Shown here piece after piece: positions 11,107 through 22,400 of a stretch of DNA of 64,000 bases (the first letter of the stretch is position 1; every line of letters begins with the position of its first letter). Below the pieces are notes generated by a model. That model saw only the letters and a list, made by a program, of their open reading frames with translations. It was not told the DNA's origin and made no database searches. The translations under genes and the position numbers were made by a program. This DNA comes from Curvularia sp. ZM96 (taxonomy: Eukaryota > Ascomycota > Dothideomycetes > Pleosporales > Pleosporaceae), in assembly GCA_022457065.1 (NCBI GenBank), contig JAJGBQ010000006.1, positions 992,001 through 1,056,000 on the forward strand, given 5' to 3'.

Positions 11107-13453
11107 GTCTGCTGAAACGCGCGTGATGGAGGCGCGGAAAGCAAGACTCGGATGTGGTTGAATGAAGTGGAGAAAGATACAGAGGGAGCAATCAAGCTAA
11201 CACCTCTTGTCTATCAATGTTCGTAAAGTGTCGTGATGAAGTGGTGGTCCCAATCAGGATAGTGGGCGAAGATGGAGAAGGTTGCGAGTTCAGCGATAGC
11301 ACAGGAGCAGGCTCAGCTGTGTAGGGATGAGACTCTGAAGACACGGTCCAGGCGCGAAGTATGTATGTACGAATGTGGTATGAATGGAGCTGCTGGCCGG
11401 GGAGCAGATGGGATGACAATCGTCCAAAAGCGATTCTGAGTCGACAGGGCGTGGGTTGAAGGGAGTGTGGAATGAGTGGACAGGCGGGGCCTAAAGGAGG
11501 ATGGGCAGAAAGGAACGTGGGCAAAGGCCGAAAGGAGTGGCGGCACTTCGCAGAAGTCGACAGGGAAAAGGGAACGTAGTAGAGCAACCACACCGGCAAC
11601 GAGGTGACGATGGGGAAATCCGGGTGTAGGAGCTGGGCCTGTGGTGTAAATGAGCGGCGACCGTGGGTTGGGAAAGGGGAGATTAAGGGAAGGGGCATGA
11701 GGCCGGGGGGCAGGTGCGCGCCGGCTAGCGTGGCCCGTGCACAGGGCGCTACAAGGTCTGGCCTGCCGCCCACAGACTGTTTTATCCCAACGGCACCACC
11801 AGCTTGACGCCAGCCGCGAGACCAGTCGTGACGCACCAGCATGCCTCTGTCCTTGGAAGCAGACCATGTCGTCTCCACCCTGAACGCGCTGTCTGTGTCG
11901 CCCGCCGTGCAGCCAGCCCGCCCACCCACGCCTGTCCGCAACGGCGGCGGCCGAGACCAGCGCTGCACAACCACCCACTCACCCACCCACACGACATGCA
12001 GCCGAGGCATCGCCGCCAGGCACCGCGATCGCAGCCACTCAGCGCGCCGACCAGGGTTCGAGGGCGGGTTCCCGGACAGGTACAGGTACGCGGGTCAGGA
12101 GACCGGCCGGCGGCGATAGCGCACGCCTTGTTGTGCCTTGCTGCGACGCTCGCCGAGCGCTGCACCCATCGCCAGAGTTGTCGCAACGGGACACGCTGCA
12201 TGAACATGCCATGGTGACGAGTGCGCGTCACGTACTGCTGCTCACCCAAACAACCACCGCCCTCGGCTTGGCACCCCAGCCCGCTACTGCTGTCGTGCTC
12301 GACAACCTTTCGGGCGACCTCTCGGTCTGGCATCGCTCACCGCGCGGAGGCGGCGGGAGGCACGACAGCACGCGCACTGACAGGGCGTTCTAAATTAGCC
12401 GTGGCGTCTGCGACTGGAGAATGTTCTTCCGCCCGCGTTTGGCATTGTCTCGCTGCCTGCGCGCTCCAGCTTGCTTGATACCTCAAACCGTCTGCTTGTG
12501 CTCCTGTTTTGGCCTCACCAAGGGCCAACTCGGGAGCCCTCGTCGCAGATCATTTGCTTGAGCCGAAGGACGAGGAGATCCTTCCTGAAGGCTGCCGGCG
12601 GCAAGCCCGTCTGGGCGTCTGCAACCTGACACACTCGGCCCAAGCCCTACGGAATGGACGTGATTCAGATCTGGCAAAGTCGTATATTTTAGTTGATGTC
12701 CGACGCGCCGACGTAGTAGGCTCATCATGCTTCTTTTCGCCCTACAGCTGTCATGCTAAAGTACTCATCGCTTCCCTGCACTATGCATCCAGAGGCTTAC
12801 GCCAGGCGCAGCGGTGTGCGTAGTATGGGGTGAGCGCGCAGCAGTGACAACAACACCAGCCTGGAACTTGAGCAACCTCAGGATCCCCGGCTGCGCTTGG
12901 GACACGATCTGCAGAAGCGCTCGTGGCCCGAAGCCTCAAACTCCACCCAGCCTGCCGGCATCGAAATTGTACCTTTTGCGTGTTCATCATTCCAGCCTTG
13001 CAGCCTGCCATGTGTTACAGAATGTTGCAAATTGTGCGACTGCATTGAAAACAAGCCTAACCGGCCCCAGAAGAATGCCGCCAGCCGTGAATCATCCCAC
13101 AGTTGTTTCAAGGCTACAGCGCTCGGAACAGGACACGGCATAATGCAGACGTACTCCGTAACCACTTACTCGAGTCCTAGCCTGGGATGTGCCTGCCGTG
13201 TTCACAAGACAATGAATCGCCATGGCATGGACACGGTGCCCGCCCTGACCGCCGTCGTCCGCTTGGGCACTGCCTTGACGTAGTAGGCTTCTGGAAGCCA
13301 GTTTAGGCATGTTTGAGTCCCAAATGAGCTTCTTCTAGAAGGCCCATCCACGTACTTAGTTAAGTTCTGTTTCTGCGAGCTTAGTGAGCTAGGTTCCGCT
13401 GCCTTCGCAATGTCTCGGGCCGGTAATGAAGTAATGCATGTCCTCGTCGTCGC
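11107..13453. other. Long gene-free upstream region of homeodomain gene
   Basis: 2.3 kb lies between the homeodomain gene start and the MDM10 stop. Overlapping long frames occur on both strands at 11190-12400, including one of 272 residues on the minus strand. Their composition is proline/serine/arginine-rich with no domain, which is what GC-rich, low-complexity leader DNA produces by chance. I read the region as the extended promoter and leader of the homeodomain gene plus the MDM10 3' UTR. Confidence 0.45.
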
Positions 13454-14734
13454 TCAAGAGGCATACTGCAGCTCAATACCAATAGACCGGAATATCTGTT
13501 CTCGCTTCTTCAGGTCTAAGCTTGCGCCGAGAGTGAAAAGTAGTTCCTTGATCCTGCCCTCCCACAGCACCCCTACGCGCCAATCTTGATCAACCTTGGC
13601 CTTTAGCACTCCAGAAACCTCATCTTTGGGCAAAACGGTCGGGCGTGTCCAGTCAGGGCGCAACTTCTTCACAGCCCATTCGATGTCGTTCGTATTACGT
13701 AGGCGCCACAGTTCACACCCAAGCTGTAACTCACTCTCATACGAGTAAAAGTTGAAATCGAAGCGTGAACAGAGGGCAAGATTCTGGCCAGCCTTGACGG
13801 CATAGGTGGAAGAAATATTCCCCATCAGTGGGTTCAGCGTGAGCGTCATAGTGTACGGGAAACCCGAATGATTGGGTAGTGTGGCAAATCTCAAGCCTGT
13901 GCTGATGCCTCCACTCTTGTTAAGAATACCATAGTACAACTCTGCGCCTGCGCTGAAGCGGCCATAAGCAGGTTCTGAGTGTTCCACAGTTACAGGCTCT
14001 GTCGGCGCCACTCTGGGATCAGGTCCGAAGTTGTATAGGCCGCGAACGCCCATCAGAGCCGAGTCTGTGCTGTACATGTATTCAGTACTGTATTTGCCGA
14101 AGTCGTTTTGCAGAAGGGTAAGAATTGTCCCGCCATTGTTAAGGTTCGAGTCGCTGACGGCGGCAATTCTAAGCTGTCGAGCGGGGGTAAGGCGTCGCAG
14201 ATAGAGTGCTTCGAGCCGGGACTGTGGAAGAAATATGCGTCCATATAACAAGGTGTCTGGCGATTCTTAGTGGTGCTGCAGTGAGATGAAGCCAAAAAGC
14301 TTACTTCTCCGGTCTATCCGTTGCCCAGCATGCCAGATCTCCCACCACCATTCTTCGTCCGGCCGCCTCAGCTCTTTAGTATGCTTGTATCCTCGTATGA
14401 CATTGTGTAGGTCGATGTGGGAAGTCTTAAACTCCTTACGTAGCGGCAGCGATGAGTACAAGTAGGAAACCGAGCCATCGACGACGCCGACGCTACCCAA
14501 AGTATAGGACGTGGCAAAGTTGGGGGCGGCAAGCGAGGATATCTGCATGCGCAGTCCTCGAGGTATGTCGAAGTCGAGCAATGCTACAGTTGGCGATCAG
14601 TATACAGCCTGGAAGAGCGACATCAGATGTGACGTACCTCGCGCAGACGCGTTCAGTGCGCCATATGAATTGTCCACATTCCAATGCGATGCCTCATAGA
14701 ACGCATGCTGCACGCTCTCCATGAAGTCCAACAT
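13454..14734 (-). CDS. MDM10: Mitochondrial distribution and morphology protein 10 (Mdm10)
   Basis: Mdm10 is a beta-barrel of the mitochondrial outer membrane. It is a subunit of the ER-mitochondria tether ERMES and also associates with the SAM complex. Three exons, 14734-14638, 14583-14305 and 14256-13454, are separated by introns of 54 and 48 bp and give 392 residues. Recognisable segments are the N-terminal MLDFMESVQHAFYEAS, the strand-rich start of exon 2 (DFDIPRGLRMQISSLAAPNF) and the join NTLLYGRIFLPQSRLEALYL. The length fits fungal Mdm10. The second junction was chosen so that the conserved TLLYGR segment stays in frame. It is divergent from MRT4 over 222 bp. Confidence 0.93.
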
Positions 14735-14956
14735 TTCTGTGTCATCGACAAATCATCTCGAGGTCAATGGGCTGGGAACTAGAAGGTGGGAGCCTTGCGG
14801 TGATGTGAAAGATGCGCAGCGGAGGTGAGCCGCGGCCCGGGCCAATCGGTGGTTCGCCAAAATTCCCCGCTCATTTTTTTGGAAGTTGCGGCCTGGGTCC
14901 TCGAACTTTTTTCGAACATCACCAACAAGCCGCAAACCCCTACAAACACCGCCAAC
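14735..14956. promoter_or_regulatory. Bidirectional promoter MDM10/MRT4
   Basis: Only 222 bp separate the start codons of two divergently transcribed genes, so both promoters and both 5' leaders must fit in it. A GC-rich block near 14817-14855 is followed by a T-run and a C/A-rich leader just before the MRT4 ATG. Promoter assignment is inferred from gene geometry; no specific factor site is claimed. Confidence 0.6.
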
Positions 14957-15719
14957 ATGCCCAAGTCAAAGCGCGCGAAGGTCGTCCACCTTACCAAGAC
15001 GGACAAGAAGGGCAAAGAGCTGTCCCAGAAGCTCTTTGCCAATGTCCAGGAAGCGGCCGACAACTTCGAGCACATCTTCGTTTTCTCAGTGGAGAACATG
15101 CGCAACTCCTACCTCAAGGAAGTGCGCGCAGAGTTTGCGGACAGCAGGTATGGCTTTTGGGCGCCATCTGCCGCGTTTGCGCCGACCACTGACCTTGAGC
15201 AGATTCTTCTTCGGCAAGACCAAAGTCATGGCCAAGGCGCTCGGCCAGACACCAGCAGAGGAGCACCTCAGCAACCTTTCGCAGCTCACCGAGCACCTCA
15301 ACGGCAACGTCGGTCTCTTCTTCACAAACCGTGATCCTAGCGAGATTATTGAGTACTTTGCCAACTATTCGCAAACCGACTTCGCGCGTGCCGGTGTAGT
15401 CGCTACACAGACTTTTACTGTCCCCGCCGGAGTCGTCTACTCGAGAGGTGGAGAGCTGCCCGAGGACGAGGACGTACCGCTATCGCACACCATGGAAACC
15501 ACTGTCAGGAAATGGGGCATGCCAACTAGGCTCGACAAGGGCAAGATTATTCTGGATGCGCCATATACGATCGCCGAGGAGGGAAAGCCTATGAACAGTC
15601 ACCAGACAGCCCTGCTGAAGATGTTCGGTGTGGCCATGGCCGACTTTAAGATTGACCTCAAGGCTTACTACTCCAAGGCGACAGAGTCAGTGACCGAGAT
15701 TGGAGCTATGGAGGAATAA
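14957..15719 (+). CDS. MRT4: Ribosome assembly factor Mrt4
   Basis: Mrt4 is a nuclear/nucleolar paralogue of ribosomal stalk protein P0. It occupies the P0 site on pre-60S particles and is exchanged for P0 late in maturation. Exons 14957-15147 and 15203-15719 flank a 55-bp intron (GTATGG...GAGCAG) and encode 235 residues. The protein begins MPKSKRAKVVHLTKTDKKG, typical of Mrt4, and continues through RFFFGKTKVM across the splice and NVGLFFTNRDP. It ends shortly after the L10-like domain and has no acidic P0 tail (the terminal EEEDDDMGFGLFD-like peptide of stalk proteins is absent), which separates it from P0. The start at 14957 is the first ATG giving the family N-terminus. Confidence 0.95.
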
Positions 15720-15990
15720 ATCTCAGATTGAATACAATCGCATCATGGCGGCGTTTGAAGGCGTTAGGTCTGATGGGTCAAAAGTACGCAACGTTAGACG
15801 GCTTCCACAAAAAGGTCCAAGTCGTCTTCTACGAGTATATCACAATTATACCCTTTTTTGTTGTCATCAAACGATCCTTGGACATCTGCCATATATTGAA
15901 AAATCTCTGGAATAACAAGTGCTGACAGTGTCTATTAATATTAATGTTTTGCTGACATGTAGGTTGAACAGCGGACTGCTACATAGGCAC

Positions 15991-16864
15991 CTAGAACATA
16001 GCCAAACCAGCTACCAGACCTCCAACCATCATACCAATAGCCTCTGGGATGCGAGAAGCAGCGGCACCTGTGGCAGCGGCAGTCGGCTCACTTGTCGCAG
16101 TCTCCTCTTCCTCCATGTAGCTTGTGCTGGTCTCCTCAGTTGAGGAAGTCATAGTGGAGTTGAAAGTGACCCTCGCCATCTTGGAGCTCAAAATCGCCGA
16201 CTGGGTGACGCTCGGAGTGGAGTGTGTAGTAGCGTTGTGTACGGGAACTGGGTAAACCGGAGTGTTGACAGGGGGGACCACGGAGCTCTCCACGGCTTCG
16301 ATCATGTAGTTGTCCTCGGGGGCCTCTGGGGTGGCCACGGGCTTGATGGGAGTGACCACAGGGCTGACGGGAGTAGGCACAGGGTCGACCACCGGAGGCA
16401 TCGAAGGCTTGATGGGCGTAGGTACCGGGTCGACGACGGGAGGCGCTACAGGCTTGACTGGTGTAACGACGGGATCAACCGCAGAGGGAGCTACAGGGCT
16501 AACAACGGGATCGACCACAGGCGGCATTACGGGATCGACTGGACTGACGACGGGCGGCATTTCAGGAGCCACAGGGCTGGCCATAGCAGGAGTAACGACA
16601 GCGGGAGTGACCATAGGTGTGGCCACGGGCGTGACAGAAGGAAAAGCCGCTGTGCCATCAGCAGCCGTGGGCACCACGAGCCCAGAGCTACCAAAGAAAG
16701 GAACAACATCCTCATCAAATTGAGGAGTGGTGTCTAAACAACGAAGCTGTATCAGAAAAACTGTGTCTCTTGAACAACAGACGTTTGGACAGGAAAAACT
16801 CACTATTCGACTGATAGGCAAGCGCCACGGCGACAAAGCTGATTGTAGCGAGCGTAGACTTCAT
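15991..16864 (-). CDS. Secreted, probably GPI-anchored, proline-rich repeat protein
   Basis: Exon 1 (16864-16804) encodes the signal peptide-like MKSTLATISFVAVALAYQSN; a 70-bp intron precedes exon 2 (16733-15991), giving 267 residues. The middle consists of imperfect tandem repeats built on PVV[DTS]PV and PTPIKP-type units. The C-terminal part is acidic and S/T-rich and ends in a short small-residue stretch and a hydrophobic tail (IGMMVGGLVAGLAMF), the layout of a GPI-anchor signal. It would be a cell-wall or plasma-membrane surface protein. No enzymatic domain is seen. The repeats suggest length polymorphism between strains. Surface location is inference from the two hydrophobic ends. Confidence 0.82.
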
Positions 16865-18420
16865 TTTCTCGAGATTGCACTGAATTAATTATTCCAAGGG
16901 AATTTTTGGAGGGTAGCGAGCGTGAGTGTGGCTAAAAGAGCGTCTGAGTTTTGACTTTTGTAAGAAATGACAAGTATTAAAATATATATATATATTAAAG
17001 AGAATGAGTGTGTTGGTGGTGCAGCGATGAAGGTCCGAGGAGGAAGTGGACTTTTGTATCCGGATGCTACATGGCGAGGTCATTCAACCGTTGAGTGAAA
17101 AAGGAAAAGCGGTAAAGAGGACATAGTTCGGAAGTGACTAGAGGGCTTGGAAAAAAGGAATGTTGCGGGCGGTGGTGTTTGTCGGATTTTTTCCTTGTGG
17201 AGGTGATGAGTGACGGGGCGAGATGGGGTCTTTCGCTCTGCGGAATAAGGAACAAGCACTGTTTGCGGAGAGAGACAGAGCGCAGTTTTACTAACATTTC
17301 CATCATATTACGTGCTGAGATGAGATGCTCCATTTTCACATAGGAAATTATACATGTTCCAAAGTGCCCTTCATTGTCCACTGAGATTCTCTTCATTCTT
17401 GTCCTTGTCCTTGACCTTGTCGTTGAGAAAGTGCACGAATATCACACGCCGGCGGATGTGGTCATGGGCCGCTGATCCAAATTATGCCCATGCTTTTTCC
17501 TTCTTTTTCTCACCATTTGATCTTCGCGAGCGTTCAAGACGCAGAGGTGGGGAAGCGAGCACGACGTGGCTCAGCTGAGATGAAGAGAGAGTTGTGTTGA
17601 ATCAAGTTGATGTTATCGCTTCACCGGACAGCCTGCTGGATGGTTGTGATGGGGATTGGCTGTCCACTGACAGACTTGGTTGCGGTGTGCTATGGAAACG
17701 AGGGCGTGGTGCGTGCCGTGCAGTGTATACGTACGTATGGCGCTGTTGGCGTAGCGTGGCGGGTGAGTTTTTCTTTTTCCGCTTGTCTTGGGAGGATGGG
17801 CTTTTGGATTTGCGGGGGGTTTCTTTATTCGGCTTGGACACCGCCAAAGTTGTTAGGGAGTATGTATGTTCATGCTGAGCGCAGTGTTGAATTCTACATG
17901 TTTGCTATTTTAAGCAGTTAGCGACTTCGATTTTCAAGTATTTGCTTTCATATACGATTGACGACATAAAAAGGTTTATAATGAGTCTAAGTATTGTACA
18001 CGCTGCCATAAAACACCAATAACTTCTCTGTCTAACAGGCAAGTGACAACTTTCGTTCTTATCTCAAAGAAGACATAGGAGAAATAATATGTCGCCCGGA
18101 CACTGTATTGCGCAGCACCATGCCCAATGAATATGAACTTGAGCTTGATCTCTCGATGCACTCAGTTCTTTCTTTTTAGGTACAGATGCCACAAAAGCTT
18201 CTGATTTGCCGAGTTGATGCAACTAAATTTAGTTATCTATTTTAGGTTCAATATATTACGTTATTCAGCACTCCTCTCATGATTACACGGTAAAGATTAG
18301 CGACAAACAATAGACGCAGATCCACCCTATGCACCAAGTTGTGGGACTAAAAGAGAAGGCAATATCACTTCTTGCCCCTTCCAACAGGTGTCGAATCCTT
18401 TTCCAATAACAAATCAACGT
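16865..18420. other. Gene-free stretch before repeat field
   Basis: This is the promoter side of the secreted repeat protein followed by AT-rich DNA. A TA-dinucleotide run lies near 16981-16996. Open frames at 17134-17921 are short, overlap on both strands and have no domain. From about 17900 to 18420 the sequence is markedly AT-rich, leading into the repeat field. Confidence 0.45.
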
Positions 18421-19190
18421 CCATAATTAAGATAAGAAAAACTCACCAAGCCTATCAAGCCGATATTAAGCTCATCAAGCTCATCAAGCCAGTATCAAGC
18501 TCATCAAGCTCATCAAGCCGATATCAAGCCGATATCAAGCCCGTCAGGCTCATCCATCTCACCAACCCGCTATCGAGCGATCAATCTGCCAACCATCCAA
18601 TCCAATCTCGAGTTTTTGCGATTTCCCATCAACCCAATCTGCTGAGATCAAGGTTGGATTGATGAGATTGACATAGGGTTGAGAAGTTTGATGGCAGACT
18701 TGTCAAGGTTCAATTCAGATTGCAAGATCGTCAATCTGCTAGCAAGCTGCTATCAAGCTCATCAAGCCTATCCCAAGCCCTTCAATCTGCTGTCAAGTCA
18801 GTATTAATTTTATTAGTCTAGATTACCAGCTCGTCAATCTGCTATCAATCTGGTCAACAGACCTGGCAACAATCAAGCCGGCTTGCAAGCCTATCAAGCC
18901 GAGCCGATCAAGCCAAGTCAAGCCGTCTGCTGGAGGTAAGTATCAAGCCAAGCCAAGCTGGAGGTTGAGCTTGGCTTGGCTTGATTGTTGACAACTCTGC
19001 TGGTCAATCCGCTATCAATCTGGTCAATCTGGATTGCAATCTCACTAAACCCATATCAAGCAGACCTGTCGACAGTTAATCCGGAGGTCTAGACTGGATT
19101 GGATTGATAGTCGAGTGGTATAAGCTGGATTGGATTGATGAGATTGATGAGATTGATGAGATTGAATCAACGAACTGATCAACAGCAAGT
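18421..19190. repeat. Degenerate short-repeat field (ATCAAGC / GATTGAT units)
   Basis: From about 18440 the sequence is dominated by imperfect copies of an octamer-like unit, CATCAAGC or TATCAAGC, with an AAGCCGATAT variant. These are densest at 18450-18550 and more scattered to about 19060. The opposite-strand version (GGCTTGGCTTGATT, TGGATTGATG) appears from about 18960, and the block closes with four copies of GATGAGATT near 19137-19165. The frame open across the start (18372-18662) translates to repetitive K/I/S-rich peptide and is not a gene. No target-site duplication, terminal repeat or transposase is visible. Confidence 0.75.
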
Positions 19191-19295
19191 CTACACACGA
19201 CATTATCCAGTAACGTAGCATTCATAAGATCCATTACCACATCCGCATTCTAATATCTATTACTTTCCTCACCATTAACATGGTTTTCGCTACAA

Positions 19296-21329
19296 CTACC
19301 CCGCCTTCGGCCTCTCCTCCACCGTCTCAGACGCACCATCCCCCGACTCCACCGTCTCGCTATCGCTATTAACCACCGCTGTTTTACGATCGAGCTGTGC
19401 AGAAAATTAGTCTCTGAAAAAGTCAAGCGTCAGGATATGAGGTACTTGACTTACCCAAGTCACAATCAGTGAAGAACCCACAAAAACAAAGCACACGACA
19501 ATCATGGTGATGCTTCCCTTCTTCCAGTAGGGCGCATCGGTCGCAGGATACATGACGATACCCCACCAAGTATAACTAATAACGTTAGTTTAATACTGTA
19601 GTACATTTTATTTTTAAGAACGTACAGGATCTGGCCGCCCATATTCATGGTGTACAAGACCATGCTTCTGGCTGCGTCGTCGCCAGTGCGCTGGCAGATT
19701 GCGTTTGCCCACCCATACATGATTGGATTTACAATGAAGGAGCTTCCTGAGATGTAGTACGCTGTGAAAACGCCTGCATCGGAGAGGTTGCGCACGAGGA
19801 GCAGGGAAGCGGTGATGAGTTGCAGGCAGGCTGAGACAATGACCATGGGCAGACGCTTGCCAGTGCGGTCAATGATGAAGCCGGCGACGATTTGAGATAC
19901 GATGGCTACGGCTTGGGTGCCGAGCGGGTACGTGTTGATAGCTGTCTGTGAAAAGCGAGAGGCGTTGTACTTGAGCCAGAGGAGGAACATGCCCTGGAAG
20001 GCGAAAGCTTCGAGCATGCCGCAGGTGATGGAGAACCATGTGAAGATGTATCTGAAGGGGTCAGAAAGCCATACGATAGTGTTTGCAGAACTGGACGGCT
20101 TACATGGTAGGTTTTGTGAGTACGCGCTTGGCAAGGCTCTTGGGGCTGATGCTATGCGAGTTCGCCTTCTTAGGTGGCAGACGAGACGCCGCGAATTGCT
20201 TCTCCTCTTCGCTCAGATAAAATACTTTGGCTGTTGCTGGGAGGTCAGGGAACGTGAACTGCAATCATGTGTTAGAACTTGAGAACCAATGCACTCGAAT
20301 TGCCGAGACCTACAAATCCAAAAAATCCGATTGGTATTCCCATTAGACCATCTGTCATGTATTAGTAAGATATTTTGGTCGAATGGTATAGATATGCGCA
20401 CCGATTATGAACACCCATTGCCAGCCCTTCAGGCCTGCAGTGCCATTCATAGTCTTGTGCATGGCCGTCATCATGAGGCCTGCAAACATGCTTCCTGCTT
20501 GTCCCACTGCAGTGAATATGGCTGCTCGTTTCGCAATCTCACGCGGTGTGCTAAGAAAAATGGTAAGCCTTATGTTGACGAGAACAGACTGTAATACAGG
20601 GACACAATACTTACTACCAAGATCCCATGACATACATGGAGCCGCTGTACAAGCTGGCCTCCATCAGTCCTTGGAGGAAGCGAACCACACACAGCTGAGC
20701 GTAGTTCTTGCACGCTGCAGAACACATGGTAAGACCAGACCAAAGGATCAGAGTGAGAGGGAGCCAGACGCCAGGACGGACTTTCTGGAGGATGAGGCCA
20801 TGAGGGATCGCGCCTACGACGAGACTGTAAAATGAAGTTGGTTGAGAGCACTCAAAATATTTCTGGCGACGAATACGCACCCAGCCGTAAACAACGACAG
20901 CAGATAACTATACTCGTTCTTCTTGAGGTTGAGATCCTCGCGAAGACCAGCGACGTATGCATTTGCAAATGCCTGACGATCTGCTTTGGTTAGCACAGTG
21001 TTGCTAGAGTCTGTGAAGTGGATATGCTTACCGAGGTAGTTGAAGAAGTAACAGGCACAGCAATAGACCTAAGAGCGGGGCTCAGCTATGGAGAATATGC
21101 AAGTTTGCAGGCTAACCAACCATAATGAAGATGTCTAGGTACAAGTGTAAGTATTATTGCGCTGTAATGCTAACAGTGGGCCACATACCTAGCTTCATGA
21201 TGAGCTTCCTCTCCATGGCTTTGTTTGCATTGCTGCTGGTGGATCTAGACGCTGCGCAGAGTGGTCAGTATAAACGCCCTAATTGCATGTACATCACACT
21301 GGATGCAACTTACACCCCAAGACACCCAT
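19296..21329 (-). CDS. MFS transporter, anion:cation symporter (FEN2/LIZ1-like) family
   Basis: Twelve exons (5' to 3': 21329-21314, 21251-21189, 21134-21121, 21068-21032, 20980-20881, 20824-20615, 20550-20402, 20351-20314, 20258-20104, 20051-19626, 19575-19455, 19394-19296) total 1,428 bp and encode 475 residues. All eleven introns are 50-64 bp. The product begins with MGVLGSSRSTSSNANKAMER and reads on into KLDIF, NYLDRQAFANAYVAGL and WYTPREIAKRAA, motifs of the fungal symporter group that carries pantothenate, allantoate, nicotinate or biotin. The resemblance is closest to FEN2/LIZ1-type pantothenate carriers, but the substrate cannot be fixed from sequence. About twelve membrane helices fit the hydrophobic pattern, with a hydrophilic cytosolic tail. 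It should act in the plasma membrane. Confidence 0.9.
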
Positions 21330-22400
21330 GTTTGCAATGGTGAACTGATTAATCGCAATCAATCTGATAAAAGTTGCGATTATCAGATGCGAAGCTATGA
21401 TACCAATCGCCACCTTTTATTGCATCTGATAAACGGGATAAGCGGCCAGGCCTTACCTCGGGCCTGGGCGCACATGGCAAATTTTTCTTGACACGCTTGG
21501 TCGTAGTGCGCCCGAAAATCGGCCGTTTAGGCTGTTATTGTGGCTGTTATTGTGGGGTATGGGCTCACTGTCTGACGATGTTTACGGTTTTCCCCGGCTT
21601 GGGGGTGACTGACTTGTAGTCATCAAGAGGGACTTTGAAACATGTTTGAACGTAATACTGTGCGATGGCTCAACCGTTAGAGTGGGTTTTAAATAGAAAG
21701 TCGATGTTTGGAAGCGGCTAATGCAAAGAGTTGCGCGTTTCATCATCGTGTGTAGTACGTCTATACTCGAGTGGGTTGTGTGCATCTTCGGTTCCTGGAT
21801 CCCGGATTTGGTGCCAAACCGGTCGACACTACCCAGGGGTTAGTACGAAGACGGTTCGTTGGATGCAGAATCTAGACGTAGTCACGTGCAGCTGAAAGAG
21901 AAGCGAGAATACGGGCGCGCTAGAGAAGAGGAGGGCCGATCCGTGCATGGGACAGGATGGTGGAGTCTGGTGGATGCGATAATCAGCGTGCATTAATTCT
22001 ATCGCTTCTTTCTCGCAGCGGGTTGGCTGGGATCTGCTGCGGAGAGCATGGCGTTGTGATAGCTTAGCGGCCTCTCTGCCGAGCATCGGCATTCGTTCGT
22101 CAGTCCTGGTGGCTGTCAAATGCGATTGCCATATACATTACGGTGCGTTTATATATCGAAATATGATAGATGAATTTCAAGATAGGAAGGCCTTCCAGTT
22201 GTATTTACATCTAGAGGGTAGCATGCGTGGCTGACGACGGTGGATTACCATTAGTTGTTGAACTAGTCAAGTCCTCATGGATCAATCAGGGTGTTACAGC
22301 ATAGCTTTGGAGTTCTCTTCGAGGGGTTCTCGACACGTCTACCCCCCAAGAGAGCATAGTCGTCCGCTAGGGAAAACGAGCTACTGGCAAGTCGTTCTCT
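21330..22400. other. Gene-free stretch between MFS and deaminase genes
   Basis: 1.07 kb upstream of the MFS gene and downstream of the deaminase-like gene. It should carry the MFS promoter. Small frames (for example 21829-22119 on the minus strand) have no domain. A direct duplicate GGCTGTTATTGTGG lies at about 21531-21555. I see nothing else. Confidence 0.45.

Noticed and set aside
11192..12333. Long minus-strand frames (272, 221 and 183 codons) upstream of the homeodomain gene
   Set aside because: They overlap one another in different frames, are P/S/R-rich, have no domain and lie in GC-rich leader-like DNA.
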